Part shown: positions 1 to 7,789 of the stretch, in pieces
How positions within the stretch are numbered: the first letter of the stretch is position 1
Layout: each line of letters starts with the position of its first letter
Assembly: GCA_036522155.1 (NCBI GenBank)
Contig: DATDGI010000277.1
Span: 1 to 34,969, forward strand
Reading direction: 5' to 3'
From: UBA9676 sp036522155
GTDB lineage: Bacteria > Actinomycetota > Actinomycetes > Streptosporangiales > Streptosporangiaceae
Length of the DNA: 34,969 bases
Program-made: the position numbers and the translations under genes
Notes under the pieces: generated by a model
What the model was told of the DNA's origin: nothing
The model's database searches: none
The model's input: the letters and a program-made list of their open reading frames with translations, nothing else

Positions 1-396
1 GAGGGCTTGGCGTGGTGGAACTTCGCGTTCCTGGCCACCATTACGATCATGCCGTTCACCAGCAACCTGCTCGGTGAATACCCCAGCAACCCGCTGGCGG
101 TCGACATCTTCGCGGTCAACTTGCTGCTCGCTGTCCTGGCAACGCGGGTGATGTTCCTGTTCGGGCGCCGCAGAGATCTGCTGGCTGGCGAAAGCGACCC
201 CCGGGAGGTGCGGGCGCTGCGTGAGCGCGGGGCCGCGGTCGTGATGGTCGTGGCCTTGTCGGCCGGCCTGGCGTGGGTGAACATCACCGCCGCCAAGTAC
301 TGCTGGCTGCTGATCCCGGTCGCGCAGTGGGCCGGGGAGCGCTGGTCCGCCCGGGCCGCCGCACGCAGCGGCCCGGCTGGCACACCTGGCCGTTAG
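1..396 (+). CDS. TMEM175/DUF1211-like potassium channel, 3' end only
   Basis: The reading frame is open from the first base (E-G-L-A-W-W-N-F) and stops with TAG at 394, so this is the C-terminal part of a gene that starts upstream; the in-frame TTG at 7 is not a credible start. The fragment has hydrophobic spans at about residues 4-22, 31-50 and 75-92 plus a shorter one near 98-108. The stretch W-N-F-x-F-L...I-M-P-F-T-S-N-L-L-G-E-Y resembles the conserved Pro-Phe/Leu-Leu-Gly segment of bacterial TMEM175-family (DUF1211) proteins, which are membrane potassium channels. The characteristic N-terminal R-x-x-x-F-S-D motif would lie outside the window, so the family call rests on one motif and the hydropathy pattern. 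The tail is basic and Ala/Gly/Pro-rich. Confidence 0.6.
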   Translation, partial: EGLAWWNFAFLATITIMPFTSNLLGEYPSNPLAVDIFAVNLLLAVLATRVMFLFGRRRDLLAGESDPREVRALRERGAAVVMVVALSAGLAWVNITAAKYCWLLIPVAQWAGERWSARAAARSGPAGTPGR

Positions 397-455
397 CCAG
401 CAGTCACCGGCCCAATCACGGCGGCCGGGCATTGGCGTCCTTGCACCCCGTCCTG

Positions 456-962
456 CTAGCTGGGGTTGCCAAGCTTGCCCAGCGAGGTCGGGCCGCCAAG
501 CTGCAGGCGCTGCGCCCGCTGCATCACGATGATCCGCTGAAAGCCCAGGGTTATTGCCAGGTAGAGAACTATGGTGGCGGTCCCCAGGCCCCTGACACCG
601 GGACCACGCCATACCACAAAGTCATAGCCCAGATGCGCGACCAAAGAGGCAAGCCACAAGGCGGCGGTCAGCCAGTTGCCCTTTGACCAGGCCGCTCCGT
701 CCTGCAGCCAGAGCCGGACCGTGCTGGCCCGCAGCACGCCGAAGATGCCCGCCAGCACCAGGCTGCCGCCGATAGCCGCGTAGGTCAGGGGGTGAGCATG
801 GTATTTACTCAGGAACTGGAAGGTCTGAAGCAAGCCGATGATCAGGAGAATCGCGATAAGGCGCAACGCGGAAGAATTGACAGGCTGGCTGCGCAGCTGC
901 CGATAGATGATCAGGGCCAGGACCGCGAGTCCCAGGAGTATGTCGAGGACGAGCACAGTCAT
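456..962 (-). CDS. Small multi-pass membrane protein, DUF1453-like
   Basis: This encodes about 168 residues. I chose the ATG at 962 because an A-A-G-G-G-G-G tract lies just before it and a hydrophobic helix begins at once (M-T-V-L-V-L-D-I-L-L-G). In-frame ATGs at 1001 and 989 would add a polar leader. Four to five hydrophobic spans are visible. Between them lie polar loops with the pattern L-R-A-S-T-V-R-L-W-L-Q-D-G...W-S-K-G-N-W-L-T, reminiscent of the DUF1453/CcdC-like membrane proteins of actinobacteria, which have no settled function. No catalytic motif or signal peptidase site is evident. The gene is convergent with the channel gene on its left, with about 60 bases between the stops. Confidence 0.6.
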   Translation of the reverse strand: MTVLVLDILLGLAVLALIIYRQLRSQPVNSSALRLIAILLIIGLLQTFQFLSKYHAHPLTYAAIGGSLVLAGIFGVLRASTVRLWLQDGAAWSKGNWLTAALWLASLVAHLGYDFVVWRGPGVRGLGTATIVLYLAITLGFQRIIVMQRAQRLQLGGPTSLGKLGNPS

Positions 963-1296
963 TACCCCCTTGGGTTGCCGGAACCCCATGGTGGCGCACA
1001 CTGCCGAGGGTGCTAGTCCACGGTAGGACCTCGAGGCCTATCCGGACATACCCCAGATAGCCCGACCAGCCTGCGGCGAGACGTTCACCGCGAAATTTCG
1101 CCCTGGCTGCCCCTTGCCTGGTCTGGGCGGGCCTCCTGCGCCAGGAAGTCACGCCAGCACTTCAGGGGCAGCCCCGCGAACATCTCCGCCGTCAGCGACA
1201 GCCTGATCGCGAAAGACTCACAGCGAGCTGCCTGGCAAAACAGAACCCGATATTCCGCACGTTTGCGCAGTTCAGGGCGTTGCCTGAGACTTGCTG
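963..1296. other. Intergenic region between the DUF1453-like gene and the sigma factor gene
   Basis: These 334 bases carry the upstream region of the small membrane protein gene and the downstream region of the sigma factor gene, both on the minus strand. The reading frames that cross it have no ribosome binding site or recognisable protein. I see no strong hairpin with a T-tract and no confident promoter. Confidence 0.5.
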
Positions 1297-3099
1297 TCAG
1301 TCGAGGTAGTCGCGCAGCACCTGGGACCGGGACGGGTGACGAAGCTTGGACATGGTCTTCGACTCGATCTGCCGGATCCGCTCCCTGGTCACCCCGTAGA
1401 CCTTGCCGATCTCGTCCAGCGTCTTGGGCTGGCCGTCGGTCAGCCCGAACCGCATGGACACCACGCCGGCCTCCCGCTCGGACAAGGTGTCGAGCACCGA
1501 GTGCAGCTGCTCCTGCAGCAGCGTGAAGCTCACGGCCTCGCCCGGCTGGATGGCCTCGGAGTCCTCGATCAGGTCGCCGAACTCACTGTCGCCGTCCTCA
1601 CCGAGCGGGGTGTGCAGCGAGATCGGCTCCCGGCCGTACTTCTGCACCTCGATGACCTTCTCCGGGGTCATGTCGAGCTCGGCCGCCAGTTCCTCGGGCG
1701 TCGGCTCGCGGCCCAGGTCCTGGAGCATCTGCCGCTGCACCCGGGCGAGCTTGTTGATGACCTCCACCATGTGCACCGGGATCCGGATGGTCCGGGCCTG
1801 ATCGGCCATCGCCCGGGTAATCGCCTGCCGGATCCACCAGGTGGCGTAGGTGGAGAACTTGTAGCCCTTGGTGTAGTCGAACTTCTCTACCGCCCGGATC
1901 AGGCCGAGGTTCCCCTCCTGGATGAGGTCGAGGAACAGCATCCCGCGGCCGGTGTACCGCTTGGCCAGCGAAACCACCAGCCGCAGGTTGGCCTCAAGCA
2001 GATGATTCTTGGCCCGCCGCCCGTCCTCGGCGATCCACTCCATGTCGACCCGGTGGTCCGGATGCAGGGTGTCGCTGATCTCGGCCAGCTTCTCCTCGGC
2101 GAACAGGCCGGCCTCGATCCGCTTGGCCAGCTCGACCTCCTGCTCGGCGTTGAGCAGCGGCACCTTGCCGATCTGCTTCAGGTAGTCCTTGACCGGGTCG
2201 GCGGTCGCCCCGGCCGAGGCCACCTGGGCCGCGGGCAGGTCGTCGTCATCGTCGCCGTAGACGAACGTCTCATCGTCGGACTCGCTGCCGGCCTGGCGGG
2301 GCTCGCCGGCCTGATCCGCCGCGGCCACGCCCGCCGCCACGGCCTCTGTGCCCGGGGCGGCCCGGGCGGGGCCGCTGGCCTCGCCCGCCGCAGCGCTCGC
2401 CGGGCTGCCGTCCAGATCTCCCGCGCCGGTGTCGTCCTGGCTGTCCTCGTCCTCGTCCAGTTCGGCATCGGCCTCGACGTCGACAGTCTCCAGGTCGGCC
2501 AGGGCCTCGAGTTCAACCTCCAGGACGGCCTCGACGTCCAGGTCGGCGTCTTCCAGTCCGACCATGTCGGCGTCGGCCGGGTCCGCGACATCGTCCAGGT
2601 TGGCGTCATCCAGATCGTCCACGCCGGCCGGGCCGTCAGGGTCCGCCAGCTCGCCCGGACCCGCCTCCGGTGCCTCCCGCAGCATCCGCGCCTCCACCAG
2701 GCCAGTTCCATTCGACCGGGCCTTGCCCCGGCCTATCTGAGCGGGCTCGCCGTCACCAGCAGGCTGGGCCGGCGCCGCCTTGCGGTTCTTGCGGCCGGCC
2801 CCAGCGGCGGTCAGCGCCGGGTCCTCCGCCTCCGGCTCCGCCGTCTTCGCGGTCAGCCGCTTCGCCGTACCGGCCGCCCGGCTGGCGGCAGCACGGCGCG
2901 ACCGGGGGCGCTTGCCACCGGCCGGCGATCCTTCGGCCGCGTCCGAATCCGCGTCCACCAGGGCTACCGGGGGCTCCGCGTGAGTGCGGGGCATGTCGTC
3001 CGGCCCGGCCTGCCCGGGGGACTGTTGCGCTGGCGCTTGGCGGCCCTGGCCCCGCTGGGCGGGCTGCCTCCGCGCTGCGGAGCCTGCAGCGCTTGCCAC
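1297..3099 (-). CDS. hrdB: Principal RNA polymerase sigma factor (RpoD/HrdB/SigA type)
   Basis: This is the 600-residue housekeeping sigma-70 factor, which directs RNA polymerase to vegetative promoters. The GTG start at 3099 has a strong ribosome site (G-G-A-A-G-G-G-G, 7 bases before). Residues 1-300 are an Ala/Pro/Lys-rich then strongly acidic extension (runs such as D-E-D-E-D and D-D-D-D-D). Region 1.2 begins at D301 (D-P-V-K-D-Y-L-K-Q-I-G). Region 2 begins at N371 with the R-L-V-V-S-L-A-K-R-Y and G-N-L-G-L-I-R-A-V-E-K-F-D core and the Y-A-T-W-W-I-R-Q-A-I-T-R element that contacts the -10 box. Region 4.2 spans about 560-583 (T-L-D-E-I-G...V-T-R-E-R-I-R-Q-I-E). All core motifs are intact, so it should be functional. 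The long charged N-terminus is typical of actinomycete HrdB proteins, though large here. Confidence 0.97.
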   Translation of the reverse strand: MASAAGSAARRQPAQRGQGRQAPAQQSPGQAGPDDMPRTHAEPPVALVDADSDAAEGSPAGGKRPRSRRAAASRAAGTAKRLTAKTAEPEAEDPALTAAGAGRKNRKAAPAQPAGDGEPAQIGRGKARSNGTGLVEARMLREAPEAGPGELADPDGPAGVDDLDDANLDDVADPADADMVGLEDADLDVEAVLEVELEALADLETVDVEADAELDEDEDSQDDTGAGDLDGSPASAAAGEASGPARAAPGTEAVAAGVAAADQAGEPRQAGSESDDETFVYGDDDDDLPAAQVASAGATADPVKDYLKQIGKVPLLNAEQEVELAKRIEAGLFAEEKLAEISDTLHPDHRVDMEWIAEDGRRAKNHLLEANLRLVVSLAKRYTGRGMLFLDLIQEGNLGLIRAVEKFDYTKGYKFSTYATWWIRQAITRAMADQARTIRIPVHMVEVINKLARVQRQMLQDLGREPTPEELAAELDMTPEKVIEVQKYGREPISLHTPLGEDGDSEFGDLIEDSEAIQPGEAVSFTLLQEQLHSVLDTLSEREAGVVSMRFGLTDGQPKTLDEIGKVYGVTRERIRQIESKTMSKLRHPSRSQVLRDYLD

Positions 3100-3469
3100 G
3101 CGGTCACCCCTTCCTTCGCTGGACGGCGGCCCGCCAAGCCGCGACCGACATCTGGCTGTCCGACCTGGCAGGCGACACAGACACCTCTCCTGCTACGTGA
3201 GCGGGCTATGGACCCTACTGCATGCACCCCGGTGGCATGACCAACCGGCGGTGCTGGCGAACGCCGCATGACAACACAACAGCTGCGCTGCGCCTTCCTC
3301 CCGCCAACCACCTTAGGCGGAGTTGGCGGGTAGCTCGTACCGGCCGTGTCCCGGGCACCGCCCCGCGGGCGCACCGGGCCGTTACCGCCGGCGCGGTTCC
3401 CACCCCGGTTGCCTCCTCCCAGGCCGCCCCCATACGGCCCAGCATCATCCCCATCACCGCACTCATGTG
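3100..3469. other. Upstream region of the sigma factor gene
   Basis: These 370 bases separate the sigma factor start from the stop of the phosphatase gene; both genes read leftwards. The region should hold the sigma factor promoters, but I cannot pick a convincing -35/-10 pair. It contains one clear inverted repeat, listed separately. The overlapping reading frames have no ribosome sites or known motifs. Confidence 0.5.
3300..3330 (-). terminator. Hairpin downstream of the phosphatase gene (possible terminator)
   Basis: Perfect 9-bp arms CCCGCCAAC (3300-3308) and GTTGGCGGG (3322-3330) enclose a 13-base loop, about 140 bases past the phosphatase stop and about 200 bases before the sigma factor start. 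There is no T-run, which is common for actinomycete terminators, so an operator or leader hairpin is an equal possibility. Confidence 0.35.
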
Positions 3470-5692
3470 CTACCTGTTTCTCCCCCGGCCAGCCGCCGGG
3501 CCACCCTCACCGGACGCCCCTCGCCCGTCCCGCCGCGGCACGTGCAGGACCAGCACCGTGACGTCGTCATCTTGTTCATAACCGGTCAGCATCCGGTCAA
3601 CCAGAAATTCCAGCAAACGTGCCGGATCCTCGGCCACCCCCGGCGAGGCCTGCGCGGCCACGGCCACCAGCTCGTCCAGCCCGGCATCCAGGCCCCGGCG
3701 GCGGTTTTCCACCAGCCCGTCCGAGTACAGCACCGCCGTGTTGCCCGGCGGCAGCCGGAATACGTACTGCTGGCGGGGGCTGGCCCAGCCCAGCGGCGTG
3801 CCAGCTTCCCCGACGTCCAGCCGCGGCGGGGCGTCACGGGACATCAGCAGCGGCGGCGGGTGGCCCGCGTTGCCCGCCAGCCCTTCGCCCGACACCGGGT
3901 CGAACACCAGGTAGGCGACCGTGGTCACCTGCTCGTCCAGCTCGGTGGCGGTGAACAGCCGGTCCAGCCCGGCCAGCACCGCGGCCGGGCGCGGGTCGGT
4001 CAGGGCCAGGGCCCGCAGGGCGTTGCGCACCCGGCCCATACCGGCCGCGGCGGACAGCCCCTTGCCCATGACGTCACCCGCCGCCACCGCCAGGCGGCCG
4101 TCCGGGAGCCGGAAGGCGTCGTACCAGTCGCCGCCAATCTCCATATTCCGGGTAACCGGCAGATATCTGGCATCCAGGATGATTCCCGGCACGCTGGGCA
4201 GACGGTCAGGCAGCAGGCTCCGCTGCAGGGTCTCCGCCGTGGTGTGCTCGCGCTCGAACATCGAGGCCCGCTCGACGGCCAGCGCGCACTGGCCGGCCAG
4301 CGCTTCCAGGAAGACCCGCTCCTCGTCGGTGATCTTGCGGGGCCGGAAGAAGGAGAACCGCAGCGCCCCCAGCGCCGCCCCCGCGGCCAGCAGCGGCATC
4401 CCGACCCAGGCCCGCTCGTCGGTGTGGGTCAGGAACAGCTCCACATTCGCCACGCCGTCGAACGCCCGGCGCAGCGCGTCGGGGTTCTCCAGCAGCAGCG
4501 GGCGGCGGGTGTTGATAGCCATGGTGATCACGCTCGGGACATCCAGCGGGATGTCCCCGGCCGGCGCCCCGGGGCCTTCCGGCAGGTCGCCGGGGTTGAT
4601 CGTGGTGACCCGCAGCCGCTCGGGGTCGAGCAGCGCCACCGCCGACCGGTCGGCGCCGATGGCCGACCGCCCGACCTCGGTGATCACCTCGACCACCTGT
4701 TCCACGGTCAGCGCCTCGGCCAGCATGGAGGTCGCCTGCTGCAGCCGGGCCGTCCGCAGCGCCGCGGCGGACAGCTGCTCGGTCAGCCGCCCGCGCATCT
4801 CCTCGGCCTCGCGCTGGGCGGTCACGTCCGTGCTCGCGCCCACCCATTCGATGATCTTCCCGTCCCGCTCGATGGGGACGGCCCGCACGTCGTAGTGCCG
4901 GTAGGAGCTGTTCTTGGTGCGGACCCGGTAGCGGTTGTCGAACACCTTGCCCGCGTGCACGCACTCCTGCCAGTCCCGCTCCACCCGCTCCCGGTCCTCC
5001 GGGTGCACCGCGTCCAGCCAGCCGCTGCCCAGGTATTCCTCCGTGCTCTGGCCGGTGATCCAGCGCCACTCCGGCGAGTCCTCGGCGATCTGCCCGGTCG
5101 GGGTGGTCACCCACACCACTTGCGCGCCCGCCTGGACCAGCGACCGGTACCGTTCCTCGCTCCGGCGGACCGCTTCCTCGGCGTTGCGCCGCTCGGTGAC
5201 GTCCACCGCGATCAGGGCGACCCCGGTGATGTCGCCGTCCGGGTCGTGAGAGGGGAACCAGGAGAACGCCCAGTGCCGCTCCTGCGCGGCCAGCCCCGCC
5301 CCGTCCGGGTGGTGCTGCGGGCCGCCCCCGTCCCGGTCCCCGTCGCCGCCCGGCCCCGGTTTCCCGGAGATGCACTGGTCGGGCTCGAACAGGGGCTGGT
5401 CATCATCCAGCACGTGCCGGATGGCCGCTTCCGCCCGCGCGCCGAGCGGATCCGTCCAGACCTGGGAAGGAAGCAGCCCGAGGTGGTCCGAGCCGTTGCG
5501 GCCGTGCAGCCGGGCCAGGCTGCGGTTGATGCGCCGGAAGCGGAGGTCGGTCCCGAAGAAGGCAAACCCGATCGGGGCCTCACGCAGGAGGGTCGCCAGT
5601 AGCGCAGAGTCCGACACGTCCAGGCCAGACGTCCGCGGCTGCGGCACGGACGTGTCAGTGCTCATCAAGCCGCGGCTCATCCAGCCGCTCAT
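3470..5692 (-). CDS. PAS-PAS-GAF-PP2C (SpoIIE/RsbU-like) serine phosphatase
   Basis: This 740-residue soluble sensor phosphatase probably dephosphorylates an anti-anti-sigma (STAS) partner to release an alternative sigma factor. The order is PAS 1 (about 30-165, ending D-V-T-E-R-R), PAS 2 (about 178-295, with H-P-E-D-R and ending D-V-T-A-Q-R), GAF (about 320-475), a coiled linker with L-Q-R-S-L-L-P (489-495), then PP2C. Metal ligands are visible at D522 (G-G-D-W-Y-D), D540 (G-D-V-M-G-K-G), D658 (Y-S-D-G-L-V-E) and D709-710 (Q-D-D-D-V-T). No membrane segment or HATPase kinase domain is seen. The start is uncertain: ATGs at 5692, 5680 and 5665 all have weak ribosome sites. PAS 1 carries a Gly/Asp/His-rich insert near 110-135. 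The input signal cannot be deduced. Confidence 0.92.
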   Translation of the reverse strand: MSGWMSRGLMSTDTSVPQPRTSGLDVSDSALLATLLREAPIGFAFFGTDLRFRRINRSLARLHGRNGSDHLGLLPSQVWTDPLGARAEAAIRHVLDDDQPLFEPDQCISGKPGPGGDGDRDGGGPQHHPDGAGLAAQERHWAFSWFPSHDPDGDITGVALIAVDVTERRNAEEAVRRSEERYRSLVQAGAQVVWVTTPTGQIAEDSPEWRWITGQSTEEYLGSGWLDAVHPEDRERVERDWQECVHAGKVFDNRYRVRTKNSSYRHYDVRAVPIERDGKIIEWVGASTDVTAQREAEEMRGRLTEQLSAAALRTARLQQATSMLAEALTVEQVVEVITEVGRSAIGADRSAVALLDPERLRVTTINPGDLPEGPGAPAGDIPLDVPSVITMAINTRRPLLLENPDALRRAFDGVANVELFLTHTDERAWVGMPLLAAGAALGALRFSFFRPRKITDEERVFLEALAGQCALAVERASMFEREHTTAETLQRSLLPDRLPSVPGIILDARYLPVTRNMEIGGDWYDAFRLPDGRLAVAAGDVMGKGLSAAAGMGRVRNALRALALTDPRPAAVLAGLDRLFTATELDEQVTTVAYLVFDPVSGEGLAGNAGHPPPLLMSRDAPPRLDVGEAGTPLGWASPRQQYVFRLPPGNTAVLYSDGLVENRRRGLDAGLDELVAVAAQASPGVAEDPARLLEFLVDRMLTGYEQDDDVTVLVLHVPRRDGRGASGEGGPAAGRGRNR

Positions 5693-6060
5693 CGAGCGAG
5701 TACCCGGCCCGGGAATGAGCCTGCATCCAGGGGCTCCTTCCTGCTCACGGCGGACACAAGCAGGCTAGCGTTAAGAACGCGGCAGCGGGGAGCCATCGGC
5801 GCGGGGTCGCGCCGATCCCTGCACACCCACGCCTGCCGCCGATATCAGCATGACGGCCGGGTGGGAAGCCCTCCATATCCTAAGGCACATCGCGTCCGCC
5901 GACCGCCGTCATGAGCAGGTCGGCCCGCATGACTGCGGATATTGCGCTGGCCGGCGGCCACCGCCGGCGCCAGCACCGCCCCGTGGGCCACAGTGACAAA
6001 TTCAGCCCCGGATCACACGGATCGAACCCGCTGCCGCACAGATCTGGGAAACTGTGCGGT
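5693..6060. other. Divergent intergenic region
   Basis: This lies between the leftward phosphatase gene and the rightward gene starting at 6061. It should hold both promoters. The only structure I can support is the inverted repeat at 5795-5816. An upstream in-frame extension of the right-hand gene to 5911 exists but reads as non-coding (His/Arg/Gly-rich, no family resemblance). Confidence 0.5.
5795..5816. repeat. 8-bp perfect inverted repeat
   Basis: ATCGGCGC (5795-5802) and GCGCCGAT (5809-5816) flank a 6-base loop in the divergent region. It could be an operator for one of the two flanking genes or a 5' leader hairpin. No flanking T-tract is present. Confidence 0.4.
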
Positions 6061-7740
6061 GTGAGTTCGCACGGCCGCCGCCGGAACCCCCCAGGAAGCG
6101 CGGGCCGATCGGGTCATCATCGGGTCGCCCGGCCGTCGCTGGCGGCTGCGCCGCCGCCCAACGCGCTGTTCGCGGAAATGCTACGGGCCGCCCGTGAGCT
6201 GCTCGCCCTGCGCAGCCCACTGGACGCGGAACTCATCGTCAGCGAGATGCTCGGCACCTGGTGGGGCCAGCGGGCACCGCAGGCGTCCGGGCAGCGCTAT
6301 GCCGACCTCGACGGCCTCATCGGTGAGGGGCTGGTCGAGTATGCCGCCCACCATCCCAGCCCGGCCGCGCTGGCACTGCTGTCCGGCATCGCCTGCCTCG
6401 GCACGCCCCGGCAGGCCATCCAGGCCGAGCAGGCCGGGCTGGCCCTGATCGACCGGGGGGTGGCCAGGCCGGCCTGGTCCGAGCACGTCGGCGCGGTGCT
6501 GGCCGGGGAGTGCTACGTCAACTCCGACATCTTCGGTGACCGTGACGAGGCGGTATGCCTCTTCAGCTACGCCGGCACGGACCCGCACGCCCTGGTCATG
6601 CTGGTGGACTACAACGTGGGCGGCATCCTGCGCGACGGCTGGGTGACCTCCAAGGTCGATACCCTGCTGGAACGCTGCCGTGGGCCGGCCGGCTCACTGC
6701 CCGACCGCCCGGTCCGGGGCCAGTTCCGGCCTGTCAGCCCGGCCCAGGCCAGACGGCTGCTGGAGGCCGCGCTGGCCGCCACCGACGCCGCTACCGACCC
6801 GCCGGTCAGCAAGTCGTTCCCGGGTTATCACGCGTTCATCAGGGCGCGCATCCGCACCCTTTGCCCCACCGAGCCGCCCACCGAGCCCTCGGCGCCGGTC
6901 GGCGGGCCGGCGACCGCACTGGCCGGCCACGACGAGGTGTCGGGCTGGATCGGGGCCGCCGCCCGGCGGCTGGCCTGGAGCGATGACCGGCGGGGGATGC
7001 TGGTCGCCGAGTTCCTCGCCTCCGACGAGGCCGAGGATCTCTCCGACCGCAAGGCCGCCAGCCGCTGCGCGGACCACATCATCGACTACGGCTGCGCGCA
7101 GGACTTCGGCCGCCCGCTGCGGGTCAGCCCGGCCAAGGCCGAGACCTTCCTGCTGGACTGGCTGCCCCGCAAGATCATGCTGCTGCCGCCGGAGCAGCAC
7201 GCCATGCCGCACGTGCTGGCCGCGTGGGTGCGCTGGGCCGGCCGCCGCCGGGAACTCCCCGGCGAGGCGATCGAGCAGACCCTCGACGCCGTGTTCGACG
7301 CGATGGGCACCTTCGCGCGGGTCTATCACGACCCGGCCAGCTTCGGCCTCGACACCGACATCGTGGCCCGGCTGCTGCCCGACGCCGACCTGGAGGCGCT
7401 CCCCCGGCGCGCGTTCGCGTTCCCGCTGCTGAAGGGCCACTACGCCGGGGTCGACCTGGCCACCCTCGATCCCTCGCAGCCGCAGGCGCGGCACACGCTG
7501 CTGGCGGCCGACCACGACGACGCGCAGGCCCGCCCGACCAGCGAGCAGCACATCAGCCGGCACCTGGTGCTCAGCGACCGGCTGTGGCGGGGCGACCCGC
7601 CCGAGCTGTGGGAGGCCGCGCAGCGGCTGCTCGACCGGGGCGAGAACCGGCACGCGGTGCAGCACACGCTGATGTACCTGATCAGGGACGCCGGCGACGA
7701 TCCTGCCCGGCTGGCCGCCGAACTCGCCAACCTGCCCTGA
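6061..7740 (+). CDS. Uncharacterised protein with a DUF1841-like C-terminus
   Basis: I chose the GTG at 6061 (559 residues, V-S-S-H-G-R-R-R-N-P) because the 50 residues that an ATG at 5911 would add look non-coding. A weak T-G-G-G-A-A element lies about 10 bases upstream. The body is soluble, alpha-helical and Ala/Leu-rich, with no signal peptide, no membrane span and no recognisable catalytic motif. The last part (R-H-L-V-L-S-D-R-L-W-R-G-D-P-P, then L-L-D-R-G-E-N-R-H-A-V-Q-H) resembles the DUF1841 family, short helical domains of unknown function found in many actinobacteria. The central part contains repeated short helices and may be a HEAT-like scaffold, but this is a guess. It stands alone, convergent with the AAA+ gene. 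Confidence 0.75.
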   Translation: MSSHGRRRNPPGSAGRSGHHRVARPSLAAAPPPNALFAEMLRAARELLALRSPLDAELIVSEMLGTWWGQRAPQASGQRYADLDGLIGEGLVEYAAHHPSPAALALLSGIACLGTPRQAIQAEQAGLALIDRGVARPAWSEHVGAVLAGECYVNSDIFGDRDEAVCLFSYAGTDPHALVMLVDYNVGGILRDGWVTSKVDTLLERCRGPAGSLPDRPVRGQFRPVSPAQARRLLEAALAATDAATDPPVSKSFPGYHAFIRARIRTLCPTEPPTEPSAPVGGPATALAGHDEVSGWIGAAARRLAWSDDRRGMLVAEFLASDEAEDLSDRKAASRCADHIIDYGCAQDFGRPLRVSPAKAETFLLDWLPRKIMLLPPEQHAMPHVLAAWVRWAGRRRELPGEAIEQTLDAVFDAMGTFARVYHDPASFGLDTDIVARLLPDADLEALPRRAFAFPLLKGHYAGVDLATLDPSQPQARHTLLAADHDDAQARPTSEQHISRHLVLSDRLWRGDPPELWEAAQRLLDRGENRHAVQHTLMYLIRDAGDDPARLAAELANLP

Positions 7741-7743
7741 CGC

Positions 7744-7769
7744 GAAGGCCGACGCCTGGCCGCGCCTTC
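7744..7769. terminator. Possible bidirectional terminator between convergent genes
   Basis: GAAGGC (7744-7749) and GCCTTC (7764-7769) form a short inverted repeat with a GC-rich loop in the 49-base gap between two convergent stop codons. The position suits a shared terminator, but the stem is short and has no T-run. Confidence 0.25.
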
Positions 7770-7789
7770 CAGGCCTGGCGGGCGCGCCG

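Noticed and set aside
1291..3240. A 649-codon plus-strand frame opposite the sigma factor gene
   Set aside because: It is the antisense shadow of a conserved gene in GC-rich DNA and has no ribosome site or family motif.
5911..6060. An upstream ATG extension of the gene at 6061
   Set aside because: The 50 extra residues look non-coding and no ribosome site precedes 5911.
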